From contig JALCHN010000001.1 in the NCBI GenBank assembly GCA_022644775.1, forward strand, positions 124,001 through 188,000: 64,000 nt of DNA. The letters run 5' to 3'. Both the position numbers and the translations under genes were made by a program. Below the pieces are notes generated by a model. It did not search any database. It was not told where the DNA came from and was given only the letters and a program-made list of their open reading frames with translations. This DNA comes from Eggerthellaceae bacterium (GTDB taxonomy: Bacteria > Actinomycetota > Coriobacteriia > Coriobacteriales > Eggerthellaceae). This document shows, in pieces, positions 21,160-30,442 of the stretch (its first letter is position 1; each line of letters opens with the position of its first letter).

Positions 21160-21290
21160 ATGCGACGCCGCGCAGCTGGCACGCTTCTCGGGAAGTGTTC
21201 TGACTGACGGGACCGTATGGCCCCGATCACAGTGGCGGCACCGCGGGGGATTCTCACCCGGATTTCCTTGCACCGAGACGTCTTCTTCTG
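21160..21290 (-). promoter_or_regulatory. Cobalamin riboswitch
   Basis: Minus strand GGTGCAAGGAAATCCGGGTGAGAATCCCCCGCGGTGCCGCCACTGTGATCGGGG...GTCAGTCAGAACACTTCCCGAGAAGC matches conserved B12-box blocks; lies in the 5' leader of the 18838-21045 gene; ends approximate. Confidence 0.92.
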
Positions 21291-21334
21291 CGCCCGCCAT
21301 TGTAGCATGAGGGCTTTTCCGCCGCGCAAGCGCA

Positions 21335-21374
21335 AAGGAGCCGCGCACCGCAAGGGTGCACGGCTCCCACACAG
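21335..21374 (-). terminator. Intrinsic terminator after the MoaE-like gene
   Basis: Minus strand gggagccgtgcacccttgcggtgcgcggctcctttgcg. Confidence 0.6.
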
Positions 21375-21454
21375 GCACGGAATGTGCGCAAAAAGGGCGC
21401 ACGATCGGCAGCCGCCGCGCGCAGAATCATCGCTGCGCCCCGGCGCCCGCTCCC

Positions 21455-21853
21455 CTAGTCCGCATAGACTTCTTTTTCCACGACAAGCTCGTTTTTGATC
21501 GTGCCGACGAGCTTCTGGAGCGCGTCGATGCAGCGCGGGCGGATGTCGCCGCCGATGAGCACGTACATAAGCGAATCGCCCACTTCGCAGCGCCCCTCGT
21601 TGAGCCACACGCGCACGTAGTAGACGCCGTCCCAGCTAAGGGCCTCGTTCACCGCCTTCTGCAGGCCTTCGGCGTCATAGGAGAAATCCACGGCGACCAC
21701 GTTGCCCAAGCCCTGCACGCCCTCGCGCACCTGGCGCTTCGGCGTCGCGCGCACGACGCCGTTGTGGGTGAGGAACATCCCGCATTGGTCGGCATGCTCG
21801 CTCGCTTTCGCCTCGCGCAGCCATTCGTCCATCGACGGTTCCGGTTTTCCCAT
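21455..21853 (-). CDS. MoaE-like molybdopterin synthase catalytic subunit family protein
   Basis: MGKPEPSMDEWLREAKASEHADQCGMFLTHNGVVRATPK...YYVRVWLNEGRCEVGDSLMYVLIGGDIRPRCIDALQKLVGTIKNE. Confidence 0.75.
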   Translation of the reverse strand: MGKPEPSMDEWLREAKASEHADQCGMFLTHNGVVRATPKRQVREGVQGLGNVVAVDFSYDAEGLQKAVNEALSWDGVYYVRVWLNEGRCEVGDSLMYVLIGGDIRPRCIDALQKLVGTIKNELVVEKEVYAD

Positions 21854-21929
21854 GATCGGTCCTTTCGCGTTCTCGTTCGTTTCGTATCGTTCACAGGCGC
21901 GGCAGCCCGGCGCGCGCCCGCACCCCGCG

Positions 21930-23324
21930 CTAGTCGGCGAGTGCCCCCAGCGGGTCCCACGGCGCCAGCACGATAGGCTCTTCGGTTTCGTACGCGCGGC
22001 GCTCGTCGGCAGTAAGGTACTTCTTGTCCACGACCACCTGGTAGACGTATTCGCCGAACCAGTCGTCGGTGAGGCTGTCGAAGCCGTTCTTGCCGTGGTC
22101 TTTGCCCCAGCTGTTCTCGACCTTCCACAGCGTCGGCGCGCCGTTAGCGTCGAGGTTGACGCCCTCGAGCGTCATCGCGTGCGTCATCACCGACTCGCCG
22201 AAGTCGAGGCGCTGCGCCTTGTCGAACCCGCAGTCGAGGTCGAAGCCGAACAGACCGTCGACGTCCACTGCAGCGAGGTCCATCACGCCGTCCTTCTGCA
22301 GGTAGGACTGGTCGACGTCGCAGCCGAACCAGACCGGCAGACCGTCCTTGAGCTGGGCTGTCGCCAGCTGCTTCAGGCGATCGGCGGGCAGGTTGAGGTA
22401 GCGCACGCCGCCCGCTTCGACCACGTTGCCCAGACGGTCGACCGTGTAGGTGCGGCCGAAAGGCTTGTCGGCCGTGGGGGCGCTGATGACCGACACGTAG
22501 TCGTCGAGCTGCATGCCCACGGCGCGGTCGAAGAACTCCTTGGGCGTGAACGTCCCGGAAAGCACCAGCTTGTCGTCGGTGTCGCGCAGACGCACCTCGA
22601 AGGTTTTCGGCGGCTCGCCCAGGCAGATGGTGAGCAGCCGCTGCACGTTGGCGAGCATGCCCTGCTTGGTGGCGCGCAGCTCGTCCGCCGTGGCGCCGCC
22701 CTCGTGGGCGCCGCGCAGCTCGCAGGCGCATTTGCGCAGGTAGCGCGTAAGATAGGCGTCCATTTCGTAGGTGTTCTTGGCGCAGGCGGTGTCGGGCATG
22801 GCCTCTTTCGGCACCGCCCCGTACTTCTTCACCAGCGCGCGGAACATGTCCCACTGGCCGCCGTCCCCCACCGGGTCGGCGAGCAGGAAGGAAACGAGAC
22901 GGCCGTCGCGCGGATCGTCGAGGGTATCGAGGATGTTCTCGAAGAACCAGTTGGATTTCTCGAGCTTGTCCCAGTACAGCGGATAAGCCTGGCTGAACTC
23001 GAAGGTCTTCAGGTTGAATTTCTCGATTGTGCGGATGCGCATCGTGTTGAGGCTGGCGAACATCCAGCAGCGGCCCGAGCGCTGCTGGTCGGTGCGGTCG
23101 CCCTGCTTGACCTCGATGTCGAACACAGTGGTGTTGCGCGCCACCTGTTCGGGCACGCGCGCGGCGGCGCGGACGCCGTTGCCGGTCACCGCGTTCTTGG
23201 CCACGACGTTGGCGCGATCGGCGGCGAAGGCGGCCGCGTTGCGCTCGATGGCGCCGAAGGTGAGGGCCCGCGCGTCGCAGGCGCAAGCCGCTGCGTTCTG
23301 CGTGAAGTTGGGAGATTCAGACAT
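21930..23324 (-). CDS. pepC: C1-family aminopeptidase C / bleomycin hydrolase
   Basis: QQRSGRCWMFASLNTMR active-site Cys, MTHAMTLEGV His, WKVENSWGKDHG Asn. Confidence 0.93.
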   Translation of the reverse strand: MSESPNFTQNAAACACDARALTFGAIERNAAAFAADRANVVAKNAVTGNGVRAAARVPEQVARNTTVFDIEVKQGDRTDQQRSGRCWMFASLNTMRIRTIEKFNLKTFEFSQAYPLYWDKLEKSNWFFENILDTLDDPRDGRLVSFLLADPVGDGGQWDMFRALVKKYGAVPKEAMPDTACAKNTYEMDAYLTRYLRKCACELRGAHEGGATADELRATKQGMLANVQRLLTICLGEPPKTFEVRLRDTDDKLVLSGTFTPKEFFDRAVGMQLDDYVSVISAPTADKPFGRTYTVDRLGNVVEAGGVRYLNLPADRLKQLATAQLKDGLPVWFGCDVDQSYLQKDGVMDLAAVDVDGLFGFDLDCGFDKAQRLDFGESVMTHAMTLEGVNLDANGAPTLWKVENSWGKDHGKNGFDSLTDDWFGEYVYQVVVDKKYLTADERRAYETEEPIVLAPWDPLGALAD

Positions 23325-23430
23325 GTCATGCTCTTTTCTCTCGATGGGTTTCAGGGGCGATTCTAGCACGAGCGCGCAGGCGGCCCTTTCACACCGGCCC
23401 CATCTCACGCGCAACCCGAGCGGCCCAAAA

Positions 23431-23941
23431 TGACAACGGGCGCGCGTGATGTTGTCACACGCAACCCGCAGCAGGGGCGGCAGCGCAGCGCCTCTCCCCA
23501 TCCCGCGAGCGCACCGGAGCCGCGAGCATGACAACATCACGCGCCCCGTTGTCACACGGATGCGTCGCGCGAAACGCTCAGGGCCGAAGGATGGCATGCC
23601 GATCAAGTTTTCGAGCCATTTCCCCTGTTTTGCAAGGCTTGTGCACATCGTTACTGAACATACACGCGAATGTCGTTCACTATCTGAACGCTCACGAGGT
23701 CTCAAGCGTCGAAAACTTGATCGGGAAGCCATAACGCGGTCGATTTCGTTTCGCGACATAAAGCGAGTATGAAAAGCGCCAATCTCTGAATGGGAGACAC
23801 ACCAGGCAGAGCGACAGAAGGGACAGCATCGACGCGCCCAGAGTCGCGACTGGCACCAGGGGCGCGAGCGAAGCGCACGCGCCCCGTCCCGCAAGCGCAC
23901 CGGATCTGAGCGTGTGACAACATCACGCGCCCTTGTTGTCA
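23431..23941. repeat. Cluster of REP/BIME-like hairpins (TGACAACATCACGCGCCCCGTTGTCA) in both orientations
   Basis: Copies at 23431-23457 (one orientation), 23529-23554 and 23915-23941 (other orientation), with related flanks (aacccgcagcaggNgcgNcagcgcagcgcct). Confidence 0.8.
23600..23723. repeat. 15-nt perfect inverted repeat separated by 94 nt
   Basis: cgatcaagttttcga (23600-23614) / tcgaaaacttgatcg (23709-23723). Confidence 0.8.
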
Positions 23942-24295
23942 CAACCCGCAGCAGGCGCGACAGCGCAGCGCCTCGCCCCGTCCCGCGCGCAGGCCAAGCC
24001 GCAGCAACCCGAAACGCCCCAACCCGCACGCGCCACCCCCTCGCGGGCGGCCGCAACCACGACCCTGTCACCAGCGGGCCTGTGCACGGGGCGGGCGGGC
24101 GCGTCGGGCGCCGTCGAGCGCCCCGCCAAAGAAGCGCGCGTGAGAGGGCGCGCCTTGTGAGATTTGTCGGTCGTGCGGCCGGGGCATGAGGTGACGCCCT
24201 CCCCGACCCATCGGCGCGCCCCGAGCGCGCTTCGACGCGGGGAAAGCGCGAGTCGGCGCCCGCCGCGCCCGCCCGCCCCGGCGACCCGTCGTCAC

Positions 24296-25024
24296 TTAGG
24301 AGAATCGCCTGTCATGCCGCGCCGCCGAGCGCGCGATCACGAAGTTGATCAGGTAGATCGCGAGCACCACCACGAAGAAGGCGCCCATCGACGATTCGTT
24401 CTGCACCATCGCGGTCGAATCGTAGAGCCCGTGCAGCCCCACCGACAGCAGGTAGCCCACCACGATGAAGCCCTTCGAGAGGAAACCATGCCCGCGCACG
24501 GCGAGCAGCTTCCCCTGCCCGTAGAACATGCCGAAGAGCACCGCGAAGCCCATGTGGGCAGGAATCGCCATGAAGGCGCGGGCGAACAGGACGCCCGTTC
24601 CGTAGGTAAGCCCGTACATCACGTTTTCGGCCGCCGCGAAGCCCAGCGACGTGAACACCGCGTACACCACGCCGTCGAACCGGCAGTTGAAGGCCCGGGC
24701 CCGCCAGGTGCGCCGGCCCATGAAGACGTACTTCACGCCCTCTTCGACCAGGCCCACCACCAGGAAATCGGATGCGACCGTGAACTGCACGCTGTTGGGG
24801 TCGAGCCCCGAAAAGAGCCCGAAGACCTGCATGCCCACCGCCTCGAGCAGGCCGGCGATCAAGGCCGCCGCCACGCCCACCAAGATGAGCGACCACAGAA
24901 GCCCCACCGGCTCCTTGTCGATCGGGTCGAGCCGGTAGACGTAGACCATCAGGTAGATGGCGGGCGCCAAGGCGATTACCAGAAAGAGGATGAAATACAG
25001 GTTCAAGCCGGTGAGCAAAAGCAT
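24296..25024 (-). CDS. PrsW-family glutamic-type intramembrane protease
   Basis: Polytopic; GLVEEGVKYVFMGRR (E-E motif), TSLGFAAAENVMYG, HMGFAVLFGMFYGQ, GLHGLYD. Confidence 0.85.
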   Translation of the reverse strand: MLLLTGLNLYFILFLVIALAPAIYLMVYVYRLDPIDKEPVGLLWSLILVGVAAALIAGLLEAVGMQVFGLFSGLDPNSVQFTVASDFLVVGLVEEGVKYVFMGRRTWRARAFNCRFDGVVYAVFTSLGFAAAENVMYGLTYGTGVLFARAFMAIPAHMGFAVLFGMFYGQGKLLAVRGHGFLSKGFIVVGYLLSVGLHGLYDSTAMVQNESSMGAFFVVVLAIYLINFVIARSAARHDRRFS

Positions 25025-25424
25025 ACGTGCGACCTTTCGACGAATGCTCTCAGTGTGGCACAACCGCCCGTCGGTGGGCACCCCCGCCCGCACACGACCC
25101 TGAGCGAAAACATCTTCAGCCGTCCTTGTTCTGGGACACGCGAAAGAACCGCACCGCATATTATAAACATCGTCTTCACGGAGTCATCCGCGAGGACCAC
25201 TCCACCGGACCGTGGCGTGCGTCGGCATTCCGCTCTTGCATACACCTTTGTTCTGAATCCGCCGACGCGCGCCTTCCGGCCGCAACAAGCAAAAACGGGG
25301 CCGCCCCTCGGACGGTCCCGTTTCCATATGCGCGCCTACGCAATGCGCGCGTTCATATTCGGCGCTGGCGCGCGATGCATGAGCGCGAAGCGCACGCCCA
25401 CGCTGTGCGCCCGCAGCGCCCGGC

Positions 25425-26402
25425 CTACGCAGTCGCCGATTCCTTGGCGTCCGCTCCCGCAAGCTCGGGGTCTTCGGTGTGGCGGCAGCGGAAGCTCGCG
25501 AGAATCGAGCCCGCGATGTTGTGCCACACGCTGAAGACCGCGCCGGGCAGGGTCGCAAGCGGGTTGGCAGCGAAGTTCGCAGCCGCCAGGCTCACCGCCA
25601 GGCCGGAGTTCTGCATGCCGACCTCGATCGTGAGGGCCGTGGTCTTGCGGTAGTCGAGCTTGAAGATGCGGGCGGCCAGGTAGCCGAGCGCCATGCCGAT
25701 TCCGTTGTGCAGGGCCACGACGGCGAGCACGAGCGCGCCGGACTGCACGATCTTGACGTTGTTGACGGCCACGATGCCGGCGACGATCAGCGCGATGGCG
25801 AGCACCGACACGAGCGGCAGCACACCGGAAACCTTCTGCACGGCGTTGCTGGCGATGAAGTTCACCAGGATGCCGGCGAGCACGGGCAGGAGCACGACCT
25901 GCACGACCGACTGGAACATGGCCCAGAAGGACACCTGCACCCAAGCGCCGGCGAGCAGGTAGACGAGCGCCGGCGTCACGAGCGGCGCGACGAGGGTCGA
26001 CACGATCGTCATGCCCACCGACAGGGGCACGTCGCCCTTGGCGATGTAGGTGATCACGTTCGATGCGGTTCCGCCCGGGCAGCAGCCCACCAGAATCACG
26101 CCGAGCGCGATGTCTGCCGGCAGGTGCAGGGCCATGGCCAGCGCGAACGCGGCGAGCGGCATGATCGTGTACTGGCAGACCGCACCGAGCACGACCTCCT
26201 TGGGATGGGTGAACACCACGCGGAAGTCGCTCGCCTTGATGGTGAGCCCCATGCCGAACATGATGATGCCCAAGAACACCGTCGTGTAGTTGGTCGCCCA
26301 CGCGAACATGCTCGGGGCGAAGAAGGCCCACACGGAAAGCGCGATGATGATCACCGCGACGTAGCGCGTGAGCACGTTGCCGATTTTGGAAAGCGTCGCC
26401 AT
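25425..26402 (-). CDS. Bile acid:sodium symporter (BASS) family transporter
   Basis: Polytopic; GMGLTIKASDFRVVFTHPKEVVLGAVCQYTIMPLAAFALA, GCCPGGTASNVITYIAKGDVPLSVGMT, EVGMQNSGLAVSLA. Confidence 0.92.
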   Translation of the reverse strand: MATLSKIGNVLTRYVAVIIIALSVWAFFAPSMFAWATNYTTVFLGIIMFGMGLTIKASDFRVVFTHPKEVVLGAVCQYTIMPLAAFALAMALHLPADIALGVILVGCCPGGTASNVITYIAKGDVPLSVGMTIVSTLVAPLVTPALVYLLAGAWVQVSFWAMFQSVVQVVLLPVLAGILVNFIASNAVQKVSGVLPLVSVLAIALIVAGIVAVNNVKIVQSGALVLAVVALHNGIGMALGYLAARIFKLDYRKTTALTIEVGMQNSGLAVSLAAANFAANPLATLPGAVFSVWHNIAGSILASFRCRHTEDPELAGADAKESATA

Positions 26403-26405
26403 GAC

Positions 26406-27257
26406 CTACTCCCCGTCTTCCGGATCCCAGCTGAAGTTGTCGATGAGGCGCGTGGGACCCACGTGCACGGCCATGGCCACGAGCACTGGGCGGTCGATCG
26501 TCTCGACCGGCTGCATCGTGAGCGCGTCGACGACCTTGACGTACTCGGTGTCGGCCAAAGGCTCGGCGTCGAGGACCTTCATCATCGCATCGACCAGGTC
26601 GGCGGACGCCATGCCCGCCTCGATCACGCGCTCGCCTTCGGCGATCGAACGCGACAGCACCGGGGCAGCGGCGCGCTCTTCGGGCGACAGGTAGGTGTTG
26701 CGGCTCGATTTGGCCAGGCCGTCGTCCTCGCGCACGATCGGGCAGCCGGTGATCTTCACGTCGAAGTTCAAATCGAAGACCATCTTCTTCACAATGGCGA
26801 GCTGCTGGGCGTCCTTCTGGCCGAAGTAGGCGTTGTCGGGCAGCATGATGTTGAAGAGCTTGGTGAGCACCGTGCAGACGCCGCGGAAGTGGATCGGGCG
26901 CGCCAGGCCGTCCATGCTCTCGGTGAGCAGGCCCATGTTGACGTAGGTCTCATGGTTCTTGTACATCTCGGACGGTTCGGGATGGAAGACCAGATCGGCC
27001 CCCATCTCTTCCGCGAGCGCGCAGTCGTGCTCGAAGTCGCGCGGGTAGGAGTCGAGGTCCTCGTTGGGCGCGAACTGAATGGGATTCAGAAAGACCGAAA
27101 CGACCACCTTGTCGTTGTTCTCGCGCGCCTTCTTGATGAGGCTCGCGTGTCCTTCGTGCAGGTAGCCCATCGTGGGAACGAGCCCGATGGTCTGGCCTTC
27201 CCTCTTCCACGCGCGCGTGATCTTCTTGGCCTCTTCAACCGTGTAGGCGATCTGCAT
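26406..27257 (-). CDS. panC: Pantoate--beta-alanine ligase
   Basis: IGLVPTMGYLHEGHASLIKKARENNDKVVVSVFLNPIQFAPNEDLDSYPRD. Confidence 0.96.
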   Translation of the reverse strand: MQIAYTVEEAKKITRAWKREGQTIGLVPTMGYLHEGHASLIKKARENNDKVVVSVFLNPIQFAPNEDLDSYPRDFEHDCALAEEMGADLVFHPEPSEMYKNHETYVNMGLLTESMDGLARPIHFRGVCTVLTKLFNIMLPDNAYFGQKDAQQLAIVKKMVFDLNFDVKITGCPIVREDDGLAKSSRNTYLSPEERAAAPVLSRSIAEGERVIEAGMASADLVDAMMKVLDAEPLADTEYVKVVDALTMQPVETIDRPVLVAMAVHVGPTRLIDNFSWDPEDGE

Positions 27258-27280
27258 TGCTAACCCCTCTCGAACGCCCG

Positions 27281-27673
27281 TTAATCCATGTCCGCCAACA
27301 GGCCGTGCTTTTCGTAGCGCGTCACCCGCGAGATCTTGTTGTCCTCGTCGACGAAGACGACCTTGGGCGAAAGCTCCTTGGCTTCGGAAGGCTCGACGGC
27401 GGCGTAGGCCATGATGATCACCTTGTCGCCCTGCTGGGCGCAGCGGGCGGCCGCCCCGTTCAGGCAGATGATGCCGCTGCCGCGTTCGCCGGCGATTGCG
27501 TAGGTGACCAGGCGCTCGCCGTTGTTGACGTCGGCGATTTCCACGCGCTCGTATTCCAAGATGCCGGCGGCGTCCATCAGGTCCTCGTCGATCGTGATGC
27601 TGCCCACGTAGTCGAGGGCGGCCTGGGTCACGGTCGCGCGATGGATTTTGCCATGCAACATTTGAATGGACAT
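27281..27673 (-). CDS. panD: Aspartate 1-decarboxylase
   Basis: [34 protein letters not shown] (GS autocleavage site), [27 protein letters not shown]. Confidence 0.96.
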   Translation of the reverse strand: MSIQMLHGKIHRATVTQAALDYVGSITIDEDLMDAAGILEYERVEIADVNNGERLVTYAIAGERGSGIICLNGAAARCAQQGDKVIIMAYAAVEPSEAKELSPKVVFVDEDNKISRVTRYEKHGLLADMD

Positions 27674-28082
27674 AGGGAAAGGCTCCTCTTTCTTATACAT
27701 ACGGACAGCGCCTGGCCCCTCTCGCTCGGGCGCCGTCCTGCATTCTGACCACCCCACCCCCGCGACGCAAACGAATTTGAAGAGACGCGGGGGACTGCGG
27801 GGGACTACCCAATATGAAAGCAAGCGTGCCAAACCGCTCCTGAACAGGGAGAACAGCGGGACGGCAGCTCGTTGACGCACGGATGGCAATAGACGACACC
27901 AATGCTTCTTGCCGTTTCTCGGGTGTATCTTCTATAAAAGGAAAGCGAAGCGAGCAGCGAAGCACCCTGTTGGACGCGTTGATTGCGGATGGCGTAGCGA
28001 CTGCGCCGTCCATGCGCATTCGTCGAACAATAAAGACGCTCTAACTACACGATCGATGGTGCAGCAGCGCCGCCGCACAGCA

Positions 28083-28445
28083 TGCGCGGTTGATGCGACT
28101 CCTTGCGCAGGCAGCACGACGAGTGCTCGAACTGCAGGGTTGCTGCAATCCCGTGCACAGGGCGCACGGACGTTGCGCATTGGACACTCGTTTCGCACGG
28201 TCTTAGCAAAACCTCGCCCATCTTGCAGAGCAGATGCAGTCGATTTCGAGTTCGGACTCTAAAGAGAGGCCCGCCTGCATAAAACGCAGGGTTATGTCAC
28301 GCCGAACAGGGAAATCCTGCTCGTTCTGCACGGCCCTTGCACGATTCTGCTCAAGATGCACGGTTGCGTTTGATATCGCGCGCAATAACCGTGCGAAACG
28401 AGTTTGCAGAGCTTTGTCTCCCGTTCGGCCTGCAATAACCGTGCA
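28083..28445. repeat. Intergenic array of degenerate TGCACGGTTnTTGCA-type motifs, both orientations
   Basis: e.g. tgcgcggttgatgcg 28083, tgcagggttgctgca 28133, cgcacggtcttagca 28194, tgcacggcccttgca 28327, tgcacggttgcg 28357, gcaataaccgtgc 28382 and 28432; plus a 16-nt perfect IR 28186-28201 / 28388-28403. Confidence 0.6.
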
Positions 28446-28546
28446 CTTTGAGCAGTCACGCACGCAGGACGGAAGTCGCCGAACCCAAATCGACTCACCA
28501 CCCGCTTGTCCAGCGAGCGCACCCGTCCCCCGACACGCCCAGGCAT

Positions 28547-28582
28547 AAAAAAATCGCCGATGTCGTAAGACACCGGCGATGG
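28547..28582 (-). terminator. Intrinsic terminator for tRNA-Ala
   Basis: Minus strand atcgccggtgtcttacgacatcggcgattttttt. Confidence 0.85.
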
Positions 28583-28588
28583 CAATTG

Positions 28589-28664
28589 TGGTGGAGCCTA
28601 GGGGGTTCGAACCCCTGACCTCATGGCTGCCAGCCATGCGCTCTCCCAGCTGAGCTAAGGCCCC
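28589..28664 (-). tRNA. tRNA-Ala (GGC anticodon), CCA encoded
   Basis: GGGGCCTTAGCTCAGCTGGGAGAGCGCATGGCTGGCAGCCATGAGGTCAGGGGTTCGAACCCCCTAGGCTCCACCA folds as a cloverleaf; anticodon loop CTGGCAG. Confidence 0.96.
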
Positions 28665-28794
28665 GTAAATCAGCGATATGTATATTACCAAAGACCGAAA
28701 TTCGGTCAAGCATTTTCTGAAACTTTTTTTGAAAAATATCTCTCCACGCGCCTGAGCTGGGGATACGTATATTGTCATCTCTCAGAAAACCCGA

Positions 28795-29703
28795 TCACAC
28801 CGCCACGCCAACCGTCAGATGCATCATATAGAAGGAAAATCGCATGATGAAAATGGCGACGAAAATGAGGAGGGCGGCTAAAGAAAGCGAAATTATGCCT
28901 CGAAGCCGTCTCCGCTGAACGCCCAACCCCCTTTGATGCCGCATCACAATCGCGGGAATCACATACGAGGCGCCCAAAAGCACCGAAGCGGCAACGAGCA
29001 TCGGCCCGTACATCGGGACCAAATCGGCCACGACATACAGCTCATTGTGCATGCCGAGCACATCCGCGCCGATGTTGAGATGAAGCACGACCCACACAAC
29101 AGAAGCCGCGATTGACACCGCAAAGGAACAGCGCACCAACCGCGCCGAGCATTCGAACCCCTTCGAAATCCACAACACCAGCAAAGCAACGAGGGGACCG
29201 CCCATAAATGCGCTCACTGGCACCGTCGCCATGAAGAACGGGCTATCCCACGTTCTAATAGTCGGCACGGAATAAGCGACGCTCATCATCCCGAGGAACA
29301 CGAGCCCCATGACGCACATCGCGATGCGCAGCGCACGATCGATACCGCGACGCCACTGCAGCATGAACCCGCACAACCAGTACGCGGCGACGAGCGCGAG
29401 GAACCCCGCGGCGGTGAACACCTCGTTCGACAGAGGGCTCGCGCCCACGCGAGACAGCACATAGAGAGCATTCGCGGGATTGCCCAGATGGGTGGCGGAA
29501 GCGATAAGTCCGACCATGCAGAGCAACAGCGGAATCCACATGTTCTTGCGAATCTCGCGCCGGGCTTCATCGTTTACCGAACCAAACGAAAGCGGCACGA
29601 GCAGAATGAGCGCAGCGAGCACCGCCGAAGGAGCGATTGAAGTGAATACGGCAAGGGTGATCTCGCCCAGCGCATTCGAAAGCGCGAGGTCGGCTCCTGA
29701 CAT
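28795..29703 (-). CDS. DmsC-like membrane anchor subunit (first of two)
   Basis: LGEITLAVFTSIAPSAVLAALILL..., GLIASATHLGNPANALYVLSRVGASPLSNEV; 8-TM DmsC pattern. Confidence 0.85.
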   Translation of the reverse strand: MSGADLALSNALGEITLAVFTSIAPSAVLAALILLVPLSFGSVNDEARREIRKNMWIPLLLCMVGLIASATHLGNPANALYVLSRVGASPLSNEVFTAAGFLALVAAYWLCGFMLQWRRGIDRALRIAMCVMGLVFLGMMSVAYSVPTIRTWDSPFFMATVPVSAFMGGPLVALLVLWISKGFECSARLVRCSFAVSIAASVVWVVLHLNIGADVLGMHNELYVVADLVPMYGPMLVAASVLLGASYVIPAIVMRHQRGLGVQRRRLRGIISLSLAALLIFVAIFIMRFSFYMMHLTVGVAV

Positions 29704-29715
29704 GATTCCACTCCC

Positions 29716-30357
29716 CTATCGATAGAACCTCGTCGGCTTTGCGTTCAGATGCAGCGACGCGCACATACCCGACAGCGTGGCATTCGTCGTCTCCGCCAAT
29801 CCTTTATAGAGCGAATGGCGGCTCGCGCTCTGCAGAAGCTCCACGTAGTGCAAAGCCCACGTGAGAAAATGAGCCTCCAAAAATTCGCGCACCAGATCCG
29901 GTCGATGCGCGGCCAGCCACGCCGTGAGCTGGAACATCGTGCCGATATGGTCGTCGGGCATGGCATGACCGCCCGCTACCGAAACTCCCTGTTGCGACAG
30001 CCAATCGTGAAGAGCGATTTCGCTCGCCCCGAACATCACGCCATCGCGGTCGGTGTAGACCGATCCCCACGGGCTCGCCTCTTTGTGGCCAGGGCCTATG
30101 AAGAGGCGACGATATTCCCGCGAAGCCTCTTCTCGGTCACCGGAAGCGCCCGCACGCATTGCGCTTAGAGGCTGAACGATCCCGGAAGGCTCGACAAAGG
30201 GCCACTCGTGCGCAGCCTCCTCCACATCAAGCGAGGCAAAGGCATCGAGCACCGCGCCTACAGATTGCTGCAACGGATCGTACAGGTAGACCGGCGCCAG
30301 CGTCTGTCCGATGAACACCAAACCGTCCAGCTGATCATCGGTGATTGTTTCCGCCAT
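29716..30357 (-). CDS. TorD/DmsD-family molybdoenzyme maturation chaperone
   Basis: EYRRLFIGPGHKEASPWGSVYTDRDGVMFG...MPDDHIGTMFQLTAWL; TorD family E/P...W..PWGSVY..DHIG.. Confidence 0.9.
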   Translation of the reverse strand: MAETITDDQLDGLVFIGQTLAPVYLYDPLQQSVGAVLDAFASLDVEEAAHEWPFVEPSGIVQPLSAMRAGASGDREEASREYRRLFIGPGHKEASPWGSVYTDRDGVMFGASEIALHDWLSQQGVSVAGGHAMPDDHIGTMFQLTAWLAAHRPDLVREFLEAHFLTWALHYVELLQSASRHSLYKGLAETTNATLSGMCASLHLNAKPTRFYR

Positions 30358-30442
30358 GGCGTTCTCCCTCGCATTCTTCATTCGTTTGCGTCCTCTCCAA
30401 CGCAAAAAGAGCGGGCCGATTACTCGACCCGCTCCTCGTATG

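Noticed and set aside
21455-23324. Inclusion of pepC and the MoaE-like gene in the B12 operon
   Set aside because: They lie upstream of the riboswitch and are separated from it by a terminator-like stem-loop at about 21335-21374.
23380-24295. Small ORFs in the 23.4-24.3 kb gap
   Set aside because: Overlapping in several frames, no SD or family motifs, and they span repeat hairpins; treated as noncoding.
27690-28580. Small ORFs in the panD-tRNA gap (e.g. 28203-28778 minus)
   Set aside because: They run through the tRNA gene, its terminator and the repeat motifs; no protein family resemblance.
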